64,000 bases of DNA from Polynucleobacter necessarius (GTDB taxonomy: Bacteria > Pseudomonadota > Gammaproteobacteria > Burkholderiales > Burkholderiaceae): assembly GCF_900095215.1 (NCBI RefSeq), contig NZ_LT606949.1, positions 1,152,690 through 1,216,689 of the forward strand, in the 5' to 3' direction. The translations under genes and the position numbers were made by a program. Positions 47,562-56,358 of the stretch are shown in pieces. The notes under the pieces are model-generated. The model ran no database searches, was not told where the DNA came from, and saw only the letters and a program-made list of their open reading frames with translations. How positions within the stretch are numbered: position 1 is the stretch's first letter; the number at the start of each line of letters is the position of its first letter.

Positions 47562-48473
47562 CTAAGCCGGAAACACGCCAGTGGATAAGTAACGATCGCC
47601 ACGGTCGCAGACAATAAAGATGATGGTGGCATTTTCCACTTGACGCGCAATGCGCAAAGCAACAACTAAAGCGCCTCCGGCCGATATCCCGCAAAAAATA
47701 CCTTCCTCAACCGCTAAGCGGCGCGTCCTCTCTTCCGCATCTGCTTGAGATACATATTCAATTCGGTCTACCTTATCGCCTTGATAAATTTTGGGTAGAT
47801 ACTCTGGCTCCTACTTTCGAATGCCTGGGATTTGTGAGCCCTCTTCAGGCTGCGCGCCAATAATCTGAATGGCGGGATTCATCGACTTCAGGTAAGTTGA
47901 TACCCCAGTAATGGTGCCAGTCGTACCCATAGCAGAAACAAAATTGGTAATCTGTCCATCCGTGTCGCGCCAAATTTCCGGGCCAGTGGTTTCAATGTGC
48001 GCCCTGGGATTGTCGGGGTTGGCAAATTGATCAAGCAATCGACCACGACCTTCGCTTTGTAATTGCAATGCGTAATCTCTTGCGAATTCCATGCCGGCCG
48101 AGGCTGCGGTCAACATCAATTCAGCGCCATAAGCCGCCATACTCTGACGACGTTCAATGCTTTGATTTTCTGGCATAACCACAATCATTTTATAACCCAA
48201 CATGGCTGCAGTCATTGCCAGAGCGATGCCCGTGTTACCACTAGTAGCCTCGATTAAGGTATCGCCAGGTTTAATTTCACCGCGCTCTTGCGCGCGTGAA
48301 ATCATCGACAGCGCAGGTCGGTCCTTCAGCGACCCGGCTGGATTATTTCCATCTAACTTACCCAAAATTACATTATTACGATTCTCATTTTCCAAGCCAG
48401 GAATGCGCTGCAAACACACCAAGGGCGTGTTGCCAACAGTTTGTGAAATAGTGAAGTAAGAAGGTTTGCTCAT
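47562..48473 (-). pseudogene. cysM: Cysteine synthase B (O-acetylserine sulfhydrylase), amber stop
   Basis: The frame from 48473 has NPAGSLKDRPALSMISRAQE with the PLP Lys, IEATSGNTGIALAMTAAMLG and MGTTGTITGVSTYL. It stops at TAG 47811-47813, where relatives have Trp (IPGIRKWP), then continues open in the same frame with EYLPKIYQGDKVDRIEYVS and GIFCGISAGGALVVALRIAR to TAG 47562. One TGG to TAG change is the only lesion. The C-terminal quarter lost includes PLP-phosphate contacts, so activity is unlikely. The cell would need another cysteine synthase or imported cysteine. Confidence 0.9.
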
Positions 48474-48514
48474 AAGGCCATTTTAGCCATAAGCCGCCTT
48501 ACACGTGAAAGGGT

Positions 48515-48943
48515 TTAATTTCGGCGACCCGCTCCCGAACGCTCCGGCTGATTGCGAGGATTAGCTTGATTACGAGAACCGCGTCAACCAGAGGCGCCAC
48601 CCTCCTTCTTGGTGCGACCGTTAGGCTCTCGAAAAGAACTTGGTGCCTCAATGGTGAAACCGTGATCCACCATTTTTTCCACTGACTTCATACCAATACC
48701 ACGCACGCGTTTTTGCAGATCATTGGCATCCTGAAAATGTCCGCCATCCAACCGTTCAGCAATAATCGTTTTTGCTTTTGCAGGGCCAATTCCTTGGATG
48801 CTCTCCACTTCAGTTTGAGTGGCAGTATTTACATTAACAGGTGAAGCCAGTGCAAAGCCTGCGCTAAGAAGAGACAGGGCTCCAACAATAATTCCTGATC
48901 TAAAGTTTTTTAATAATTTATCTATATTGAATCATTGAGTCAT
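48515..48943 (-). pseudogene. ComEA-like helix-hairpin-helix exported protein, two in-frame TGA
   Basis: A GGGAG site and ATG at 48943 open MTQ, then TGA at 48932-48934, then in the same frame FNIDKLLKNFRSGIIVGALS with LLSAGFALAS, a good signal peptide. The helix-hairpin-helix domain follows: VNVNTATQTEVESIQGIGPA and KRVRGIGMKSVEKMVDHGF. A second TGA at 48584-48586 precedes a readable tail (GSRNQANPRNQPERSGAGRR) to TAA 48515. ComEA-like proteins bind DNA in the periplasm during transformation. With the first stop at codon 4 it is effectively silenced. Confidence 0.82.
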
Positions 48944-48967
48944 TTTTTCTCCCGTAATAAATAAAAA

Positions 48968-48994
48968 ATCCACGGACACAAGGTGTGCGTGGAT
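48968..48994 (-). terminator. Terminator of the CHAT-led operon
   Basis: ATCCACG at 48968-48974 pairs with CGTGGAT at 48988-48994, with a further ACAC/GTGT stem after one mismatch. On the minus strand it is followed by six T. It lies about 85 bases after the last gene of the unit at 49078-54234. Confidence 0.8.
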
Positions 48995-49077
48995 CGTTTA
49001 CAACGACTTGGAGAATGAAATGTTGACTCAATTTTTATGCAGACATACCAATCAGTATGTACTGATAAAGCACTAAT

Positions 49078-49833
49078 CTAATGACTCAAAATAAATTGGG
49101 CTGCACGCTTAACTAACTCCGACTCGGTCTGATTAAACCCATGGTCAGCAAAGGAGTCGCAAACATTACCTTCACTAACACCGCCCTCGATGAGCTCTAA
49201 TTGAGAAACTTGATTTTTAGACATCCCGGAAATGATGCGTTGAGATGCCGATACCGGCGTTCCCAGACATGCATCCTGCGCATGATAAATCGCCTCTATA
49301 GGCAAATCTACGTCGTCACTTAACGTAGCGGTTTTCACGGTGCGCGCAATAATCATGCCCGCCACCAATCTTGACTGCTCATTCAGTTGATTTGCGAAAT
49401 AAGTAGCGGTAGAAGTGCCCATGCTGCGTCCAAAAATCCAAATAGGTAGCTTTGTGTTATTTTTGTAATAACGGACTACTTCGACAACCCTTTCTAGGTG
49501 ATCCGACCGACCATGTAGATCGCCTCGTTTTAACTCGCCTAAATCGTATGGAGTGTCGACTAAAACCGCATCAATTTGATATTGCGACCAGAGATTAGCT
49601 GATCGAACAAATGTATGTCGATTTTGAGTTGACCCATCTTCCTTTAGCCGTAACATTCCTCCCCCTCCAGGGAATAGCAGCACCAATGCCTTTGGATTGG
49701 ACGATGGAATAAGTAAGGTTCTTGTGGGTACATCTTGTTGATGGGGAATGTCCAATACCTGCGACTGCGCGGCGGTAATCGTAAGAAGACAAAGGCAGAT
49801 CGCCCATATAGCCTTAACTACCAATGATGTCAT
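49078..49833 (-). CDS. Exported alpha/beta-hydrolase-like protein (CHAT operon gene 4)
   Basis: The 251-residue form from ATG 49833 has a signal peptide (VVKAIWAICLCLLTITAAQS). The mature part reads NPKALVLLFPGGGGMLRLKE (oxyanion-type strand), IDAVLVDTPYDLGELKRGD, and the nucleophile elbow WIFGRSMGTSTATYFANQ, then DLPIEAIYHAQDACLGTP with an acid residue and SFADHGFNQTE with a candidate His. It fits a periplasmic alpha/beta hydrolase. The start overlaps the end of the preceding gene by 20 bases. It is intact. Its substrate is unknown. Confidence 0.75.
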   Translation of the reverse strand: MTSLVVKAIWAICLCLLTITAAQSQVLDIPHQQDVPTRTLLIPSSNPKALVLLFPGGGGMLRLKEDGSTQNRHTFVRSANLWSQYQIDAVLVDTPYDLGELKRGDLHGRSDHLERVVEVVRYYKNNTKLPIWIFGRSMGTSTATYFANQLNEQSRLVAGMIIARTVKTATLSDDVDLPIEAIYHAQDACLGTPVSASQRIISGMSKNQVSQLELIEGGVSEGNVCDSFADHGFNQTESELVKRAAQFILSH

Positions 49834-50602
49834 TAAGACCGGTGTAAATGGATACGGCAGTGGTACCCAACGCGACAACAGTGCCACCATACTCGTGCAG
49901 AGTTTTTAGCAAACCATGAACATTCTTTACAGAAGCGCCACCATCCTTAAAATTAAGCGAAGCCACCGTCATCATTGAGCTCGGCAAACCGGCCTTACGC
50001 GCTCTTTTTTTTGCAGCGTATGCAACGCCACCAAGCAACATACCCGTTAAGAAACTAAACGCAATGCTGGCGGAATATTCCAAAACCTCTTTCCACTCAA
50101 ATAAATTCTGTGGCCATATAGGTGAGCGGTCAACCAAGCTGGTAATCCAACTCATGCCAATAACTGAGGCGATAGCTAGAAAAATCACCCCAATAAACCA
50201 AGGTAATAATTTATGTGGGTGCTTTTTAAATAAAGCATAAGCAAACGGCAGGGGCAACACCATTGAAATAATACGCAAGTAAAGCATCTTAGTGTCATAG
50301 ACCACCGCAATCAGCCAGTGTGCCAGCAACAATAACAACAGCGGCACCAATAGATATAGGGCAATATCCACAACCCAACTCATGATCGATCTATTTTCTA
50401 GTCTTTGATTTTGGGCATCTACCATATGCTCAAGCTCTGCAATTCTCAACTCATAAAGTTCTGAACTTGGAATCGCCGCTAATTCTTCCTCCAAATCCGC
50501 AACCTTGGCCATCATAGGTTTAAATAAGTAGAGATCACGGCTACAGGTTTTGCAGACGTAAACCTCTTCAGAAACCTCCGATAGGCAATATGGGCAATTC
50601 AT
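49814..50602 (-). CDS. Zinc-ribbon membrane protein of unknown function (CHAT operon gene 3)
   Basis: The 262-residue protein begins with a zinc ribbon, MNCPYCLSEVSEEVYVCKTC, then a charged, probably coiled-coil region (ADLEEELAAIPSSELYELRI, AELEHMVDAQNQRLENR), then about four membrane helices (near 75-98, 107-122, 128-148 and 178-198) and a basic stretch KKRARKAGLP. The C-terminus has one more hydrophobic segment (YGGTVVALGTTAVSIYTGL). I do not recognise it. Its ATG overlaps the stop of the gene before it (TAATG at 50600-50604). It is intact. Confidence 0.7.
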   Translation of the reverse strand: MNCPYCLSEVSEEVYVCKTCSRDLYLFKPMMAKVADLEEELAAIPSSELYELRIAELEHMVDAQNQRLENRSIMSWVVDIALYLLVPLLLLLLAHWLIAVVYDTKMLYLRIISMVLPLPFAYALFKKHPHKLLPWFIGVIFLAIASVIGMSWITSLVDRSPIWPQNLFEWKEVLEYSASIAFSFLTGMLLGGVAYAAKKRARKAGLPSSMMTVASLNFKDGGASVKNVHGLLKTLHEYGGTVVALGTTAVSIYTGLNDIIGS

Positions 50603-51051
50603 TATTTATTTACCACCAAATTTAATACTGAATTCGTTTCACGACCCTCAGAATCTTTAACAGTTACACGTATTGTGTGAGTGCCAGGCGGGACATCCGC
50701 TTTTGCAAAATCAATACCATTGGCTGAAATTGCACCTTTTAAACGAGGGGTGAGATCCACGAATGGAGACTTCATATAAACCACCTTCACCGAGCTTGGA
50801 TCGATCTTCGCATCACCACGCGGCTCAAAATTGACTTTAAAATCAAATGGTGAAACTGCTGGAGTGTCTGCCTCTGAAGACGCTAATTTAATCGCCAGCC
50901 CTCGAGAAATTCCACGCGTCGCCAAAGTCCCGGCTGCAGGCGGCAATGCTGCCTCTTTAGCGCTGATCAACGGAGCGGAGATAGCCAATTGAGAGGCAGT
51001 GAATACGCGCGAGGCAAACAATACTTTGGCGAGTTTCATAAAAGCGTTCAA
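50602..51051 (-). CDS. Secreted Ig-like protein of unknown function (CHAT operon gene 2)
   Basis: The 149-residue product has an N-terminal leader (KLAKVLFASRVFTASQLAIS) with an Arg inside the hydrophobic core, which may weaken export. The mature part ends as a beta-sandwich-like unit: IDPSSVKVVYMKSPFVDLTP, ADVPPGTHTIRVTVKDSEGR and ETNSVLNLVVNK, the pattern of an Ig-like or Y_Y_Y-type domain. It follows the CHAT gene by 32 bases and is coupled to the next gene by TAATG. Function unknown. Confidence 0.65.
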   Translation of the reverse strand: MNAFMKLAKVLFASRVFTASQLAISAPLISAKEAALPPAAGTLATRGISRGLAIKLASSEADTPAVSPFDFKVNFEPRGDAKIDPSSVKVVYMKSPFVDLTPRLKGAISANGIDFAKADVPPGTHTIRVTVKDSEGRETNSVLNLVVNK

Positions 51052-51083
51052 TCATTAATATTACTTAACAGGTAGATCTTAAA

Positions 51084-54000
51084 TCAATCGCCAACCACAA
51101 CAAATGGCGCCCGGAATAACGGGTGGGCATAGGCGTACTTCATATTGCCACCCTCTTTCATGCCGCCTTGATCAATTTGATTGAGCATGGCCTTCCTGAG
51201 AAGTTCAGCCTTACTAATACCCTGAGCCTTTTGTTGATTCTTAAATAAATCGGTCATCATTGTTCTAGAAGCCACCGAGTCTACCGGCCAATTGGACACC
51301 AAGAGCGCCTTGGCTCCAGCAAAAAAGAAAGCCTGCCCCAAACCAGAAAACGCTTCAGAACCGGCACCTTCACCAGCAGCGGTATTACATGCTGATAAAA
51401 CTACCCAGTCAGCATCTAGCTTCAAGGCAATCACTTTGTCCATAGTCAGCAAGCCATCATCCTTGTCGCCAGCGACATCCGGGGAAGATAAGGCAAGAGC
51501 TGGTTGAGTCAAACCATTTAATTCCCCCGGCACTAAGCCGTGAGTTGCGCACATCACAACCTTACGATTAGACAGGTCCGTTGACATCACTTGCTTCACG
51601 GAAGCCTGTTGATGCAAAAAGATATCGCCATCACCAGCGCCAATTGCTTTACCAATTTCTTCCAGCTCAGTACTGGTATCTGGTAGGCGGGGTAAGAGCG
51701 CTAATTCCGCAGAGCTAACACCAGATGTTTTGGGAGCGCTACGCAAATGAAGCGGAATACCACGAGTCGCTAATTGCGTGGCTTTAGCTTGTTTTTGCGC
51801 TGACTTTTCTTGCTCACTACTCAAGTAGGGGTCGCCAAAGCCAATAAAGTTTTTACGATTAGGGTTGCCAGCAGGTAATGCCCGCAAGGCTGTCAAAGCT
51901 GTAACAGAGGGTACTTGAGCTACCGCAATATCTCTCGTTAGCCAAGGAACAGTCTTATACCCACGAAATGGAGTAGCCCCGCCTTTTGCTGGTTGTGCAG
52001 TTGGCTTTGTAACCAGCAAAGATAATGGCAGCTGCCCAAGCTCAGCATGAGGTATCGTCAACATTGCTTTCTTGCCAGTAAACGCGCTTTGCACTGGTGC
52101 TAGTACTTGTTGATATAGTGGGTTTGCTCAAGCTACATCAAATGGCGGAATTTCATCAATCGTGGCAACTCCCGAATCCAATGATTTGCGTAACTGAGCT
52201 ACTTCTTTGGCTACTTGTGTGCGACCAACGGCAAGCTGAGCAAACTGAGCTGACCTATCTTTGGTAATCGCCCAAACATATGCTACGTTATCGCCAAAAT
52301 ACCAAGAGACTAATACTTCATCAGGCTTAAGCGCTTTTTGAGTACGCTCGATTGAGGCGGGTTTAGGCTCCAACAATTCAGCATAATCAGGGAACTTGCG
52401 CTCAATCTCTTTCTTCAGATCTTCACGCTGCGATTTGAAGCCGGTAATATCTGCCCGTATTTTTTCTTGAACAGCTGGAAGCTGTTGATTAGGAGGAGCA
52501 GAAAGCAAGCCTGTTAATAAATCCGATAGGGTATTAATACGCTGCTGTAAATCTTGCTAGCGACGCGCCAATGATGCCAATTGTGGATCGGAGATATTGG
52601 CTCGAGCAGCGCTAGATGTTAACGCGCGCTGCACACCACTACCTCGAGCTCAGTCAACAATCTGAAATGCCTCAGCAGCCGCAAGACCAGAGGAATCCGC
52701 TTTAGCTTGCTGGGCTAACGCAGCAAGATAACTCTCCAGAATAAATGTCATTCTTTGGGTTTGACGAATGCTCTCGGTTGCGTTTTCAGCATCGTTGCGT
52801 GACTGATCAAGAAGAACTGGCACTGAAGTTTTAAATTCAGCCAAGGCTTGAGCGGACTGTCCGGATACTTGAAGAGCGGCAGCATTAAATGCCGTCAACA
52901 TCGCTAATCTTGTAGAGCCCTTTTCCATTCTCACGCCATCTTTCGCCAGCATGGAAGCAGTCATCGTTGCAGCTTTAGAAGCATTTCCAGTTTTAATAAG
53001 CGCTAGCGCCCAGTCTAAATCTTGTGAGGGATAACGAGCGGCAATTTCAGGGTCGTCTTTACCCCCTTCAACCATTTCAGAAAAGACTTTTTCCGCTTGA
53101 GCATATTTGCCGTCAGCAACCAAAGCAGAAGCCAATGTCTTGCGTGCACCTGCAATTAAAATAGAGCCAGGATAGTTTGTAGACTGCTGAGCCACCTTAA
53201 GAGCTGCATTACCCAACAGGACAGCCTCTGCATTTCTACCTTGCTCTGCCACTACCAGAGTTAAAGTTAATAGCACCTGTGCAGTTCTACCCGAATTAGG
53301 GCCAAATTGCGTAATCGCCAGCATAATTGCCTCACGAGACCAGAACTCCGCATCAACGAATCGTCTTTGCCCTAGAAAAGCGCGGGCCATGTCATTCATG
53401 AAATAGACACGCTGGGTATAAAAATTCCTAACAGCTGTACTCGAGTCCTAGACTACCCTCACCTCATTGTCCAAAGCATCTTTTCCGCGATCCTTAATGC
53501 CATCTAGGACCTGCTGATTTAAATACAGAGCCATTCTAAGACTGCGCTCAGCCTGGAGAAATTTACCGTCCGCCAAAAAATAGCGCGCGAGTTGCCTCAA
53601 CCCCTAGTTCCCAATTAATCCGATGCAAATAATTAGCATTACGCGCAACACTAACCAGATTGCTATATTCATTCTCAAGTGTATTTAGACCTGTTTTCGC
53701 GCAATCAAAATCACCAAGGACTAGGCAATACCGAACAATCTGCCGACCAAATGAAAGCTTCCACCCTCTAATACTCTGCGGAACCATGGTCAGGCCTTGC
53801 TCACTAATCTTTTTAGCCTCAAGGGCATTACCTCTAAGGGCTTCTTGCTGAGAATACTGAAACAACTCATCAATTCGAAGTGCTACATTAGAACTTGGAA
53901 ACTCAATTACAGTCTTCTTAAGACTCTCAAGTGCGCCCTTGCTATTCGCCAGAACCTCTTCAGCTGCAGCTCTTCGATAATAGTAGTGATTGAGAACCTC

Positions 54001-54234
54001 TTTATCATTCGCGCTTGGCACTGGCAAGGCTAGAATTTTTGTGGCTTTTTCAATAAGAGTTTTATCAGTCCGCGCCTGACTAAGAACTAGCAATATATCC
54101 CTTACATCTCTTGGGGGAGCCTTCACACTTTCAACATCAACCTCATCTTTACCAGGAAGGGCAAATGAGGGGTTAGACACCAATAAAATTGTGCAGCACA
54201 ACAATCACGATGGACATAGTGAGTGCTTGAACAT
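51084..54234 (-). pseudogene. Exported TPR-CHAT (caspase-like) protein, decayed (operon gene 1)
   Basis: From ATG 54234 the frame reads FKHSLCPS, TGA at 54205-54207, then LLCCTILLVSNPSFALPG, a signal peptide. A long helical TPR-type region follows (about residues 30-560). Lesions: a frameshift at the A6 run 53575-53580, TAG 53448-53450, TGA 52650-52652, TAG 52557-52559, TGA 52128-52130. The final 336 residues are an unbroken CHAT domain with the caspase-type dyad: His in VVMCATHGLVPGELNGL and Cys in DWVVLSACNTAAGEGAGSEA. The full protein would be about 1050 residues. CHAT domains are caspase-like peptidases. Here the protein was exported and led an operon of three intact genes. The last segment could start internally, but no good ribosome site is seen. 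Confidence 0.85.
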
Positions 54235-54330
54235 AAAAATCCCCTAGTTTTTATAATCAACACAGTAGATCAAAAACCAATGGTTCGCGGAAGGAGGGCC
54301 TAGTATTCCCACCTAGTTAAATAGAAAAAT

Positions 54331-54351
54331 CGGCATCCAGAATGGATGCCG
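54331..54351 (-). terminator. Terminator after hldD
   Basis: CGGCATCC at 54331-54338 pairs with GGATGCCG at 54344-54351 around AGAAT. On the minus strand it is followed by five T, ten bases after the hldD stop. Confidence 0.85.
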
Positions 54352-54360
54352 ATTAATAAA

Positions 54361-55380
54361 CTAGAGGGGATTTGCTAAAAACCCCGAATTCGCCTCTAGC
54401 CATTCAAGATAGCGACCCACACCCTGCTCCACATTTAGGAAAGGCTCAGAATAACCAGCTGCACGCAACTTCGTCAGATCAGCTTGCGTAAAACACTGGT
54501 ATTTCCATTTGAGTGCGTCCGGAAACGGAATGTACTCGATGGCTTTTTCTTTTACTAATTCTTCTAAGCTCGCTGGTGCTGCGTTATCCAATTTACGCAT
54601 AGCATTCGCTACCGTATGTGCTACATCATTAAAGGGTTGGGCGCGTCCACTACCTAAGTTAAATATGCCGCTGATCTCTGGGTGATCCAAGAAGAAGAGA
54701 TTTACTTTGACCACATCTTCAACAGACACAAAATCACGACTTTGTTCGCCAGGGCCATAGCCACCATATGCACCAAAGAGCTTTACATGACCATTCGCCT
54801 TGTACTGGTGATATTGATGAAATGCCACTGATGCCATACGACCTTTGTGAGACTCCCGAGGACCGTACACATTGAAATAACGGAATCCAACCACTTGCGC
54901 TGCATTGGCTTTTTCAGCAAAGCGCTTACGAATCACTTGGTCAAATAAGAACTTAGAGTAGCCGTAAATATTCAACGGCTTCTCGTGCTCACGACTCTCC
55001 ACAAACACATCGGAACCACCATAGGTTGCCGCGGAAGAAGCATATAGCAACTGCACTTTTTGGGCGGTGCAAATATCCAATAGATCCATGGTGTAGCGAT
55101 AATTATTCGCCATCATGAAAATACCATCGGTCTCCATGGTGTCGGAACATGCACCTTCATGAAAAACCGCTCTTACCTTACCAAAGCGACCACTTTTAAA
55201 GACCTCTAAAAACTCATCTTTATCGAGATAGTCAATGATGTCCAGATCGGCAAGATTGCGATATTTATCAGCTGGGCGAAGGTCATCGACTGCAATGATA
55301 TTTTTCTCGCCGCGCGCATTGAGCGCTTGAACAATGTTTGCGCCGATAAACCCAGCGGCGCCGGTTACGATAATAGTCAC
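54361..55380 (-). CDS. hldD: ADP-L-glycero-D-manno-heptose-6-epimerase
   Basis: The 339-residue short-chain dehydrogenase-type epimerase makes the L-glycero form of ADP-heptose for the LPS inner core. It has the nucleotide-binding start [20 protein letters not shown], the catalytic [11 protein letters not shown] (Tyr-x3-Lys) with SSAATYGG, and [20 protein letters not shown]. Its ATG overlaps the rfaE1 stop (ATGA). It is the last gene of the lapB-udg-rfaE1-hldD run and ends at a terminator. Confidence 0.97.
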   Translation of the reverse strand: MTIIVTGAAGFIGANIVQALNARGEKNIIAVDDLRPADKYRNLADLDIIDYLDKDEFLEVFKSGRFGKVRAVFHEGACSDTMETDGIFMMANNYRYTMDLLDICTAQKVQLLYASSAATYGGSDVFVESREHEKPLNIYGYSKFLFDQVIRKRFAEKANAAQVVGFRYFNVYGPRESHKGRMASVAFHQYHQYKANGHVKLFGAYGGYGPGEQSRDFVSVEDVVKVNLFFLDHPEISGIFNLGSGRAQPFNDVAHTVANAMRKLDNAAPASLEELVKEKAIEYIPFPDALKWKYQCFTQADLTKLRAAGYSEPFLNVEQGVGRYLEWLEANSGFLANPL

Positions 55381-56306
55381 TGTAATTCCTCTGAAATAAC
55401 GGTTGCAGTACCCAGCTTACCAACCACAATGCCACCAGCACGGTTTGCCAAGGCCATTGCCTTTTCTAATGGCCACTTCGCAGCTAAAGCCACTGCCAAA
55501 GTCGCAATTACGGTGTCTCCCGCACCAGACACATCAAATACTTCACGCGCCTGCGCCTTGACATGGCTCACGCCTGCATCGGTATACAAACTCATGCCCT
55601 CTTCAGAGCGCGTTAATAGCAAGGCTTGTAGGTTGAGTGATTTTCTGAGGTCTTGGGCTCTCTTGGTGAGGTCTTCTTCACTAGTCGACTGACCAACGAC
55701 TTGACGTAGCTCACTCCGATTTGGCGTTAAGACGGTAGCCCCACGATATTTCTCGTAATCCTCACCTTTAGGATCGACCAAGATCATCTTGTTTTGCGCT
55801 CTTGCTTGCTCAATCATATGAGCTACCTGACCCAATGCACCCTTGCCATAATCCGACAGAATCACCACGTCAACATCACCAACCAATTTTTCAAAACGCT
55901 CTAATTTATGCGCAAGCGCTTTTGCACTAGGAGTCTCTTCAAAATCCAAGCGGATCAATTGTTGGTGGCGAGCAATCACACGCAACTTCACAATCGTTGG
56001 AACATCAGCATCAATCTCTAACTGGCTATCAACACCACCCGCTTTTAATAGCTCGACTACTCGCTTACCAGGTTCGTCATTACCAACAATGCCCAGGATA
56101 GTCGCCTTAGCATCGAGCGCAGCAACGTTGCGCGCCACGTTCGCAGCACCGCCCAGACGCTCATCAATCTTGCCTACCTGAACCACAGGTACAGGCGCCT
56201 CTGGAGAAATCCGATTGGTGTCGCCCAACCAATAGCGATCTAGCATCACATCACCCACAACTAGTAGGTGAGCTTTGGAGAATTGGTCTCGATTTGCTTT
56301 TTCCAT
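55377..56306 (-). CDS. rfaE1: D-glycero-beta-D-manno-heptose-7-phosphate kinase
   Basis: The 309-residue PfkB-family kinase phosphorylates heptose-7-phosphate at O1 in LPS core synthesis. It has [20 protein letters not shown] at the start, [20 protein letters not shown] (substrate region) and [20 protein letters not shown] with the catalytic Asp. It lacks the adenylyltransferase half found in fused HldE, so that activity must be encoded elsewhere, as is usual in betaproteobacteria. It overlaps hldD by four bases. Confidence 0.95.
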   Translation of the reverse strand: MEKANRDQFSKAHLLVVGDVMLDRYWLGDTNRISPEAPVPVVQVGKIDERLGGAANVARNVAALDAKATILGIVGNDEPGKRVVELLKAGGVDSQLEIDADVPTIVKLRVIARHQQLIRLDFEETPSAKALAHKLERFEKLVGDVDVVILSDYGKGALGQVAHMIEQARAQNKMILVDPKGEDYEKYRGATVLTPNRSELRQVVGQSTSEEDLTKRAQDLRKSLNLQALLLTRSEEGMSLYTDAGVSHVKAQAREVFDVSGAGDTVIATLAVALAAKWPLEKAMALANRAGGIVVGKLGTATVISEELQ

Positions 56307-56358
56307 TTGGCTATTTTTATTTTCTATTTATTTCGCTTTGCACCACTTCAATGCTAGT

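Noticed and set aside
3237..48934. Possible recoding of TGA as tryptophan, since several in-frame TGA codons occur in otherwise open genes.
   Set aside because: The same genes also carry TAG, TAA and frameshifts, and intact genes such as the GntR regulator and the putative antitoxin end in TGA at their expected length.
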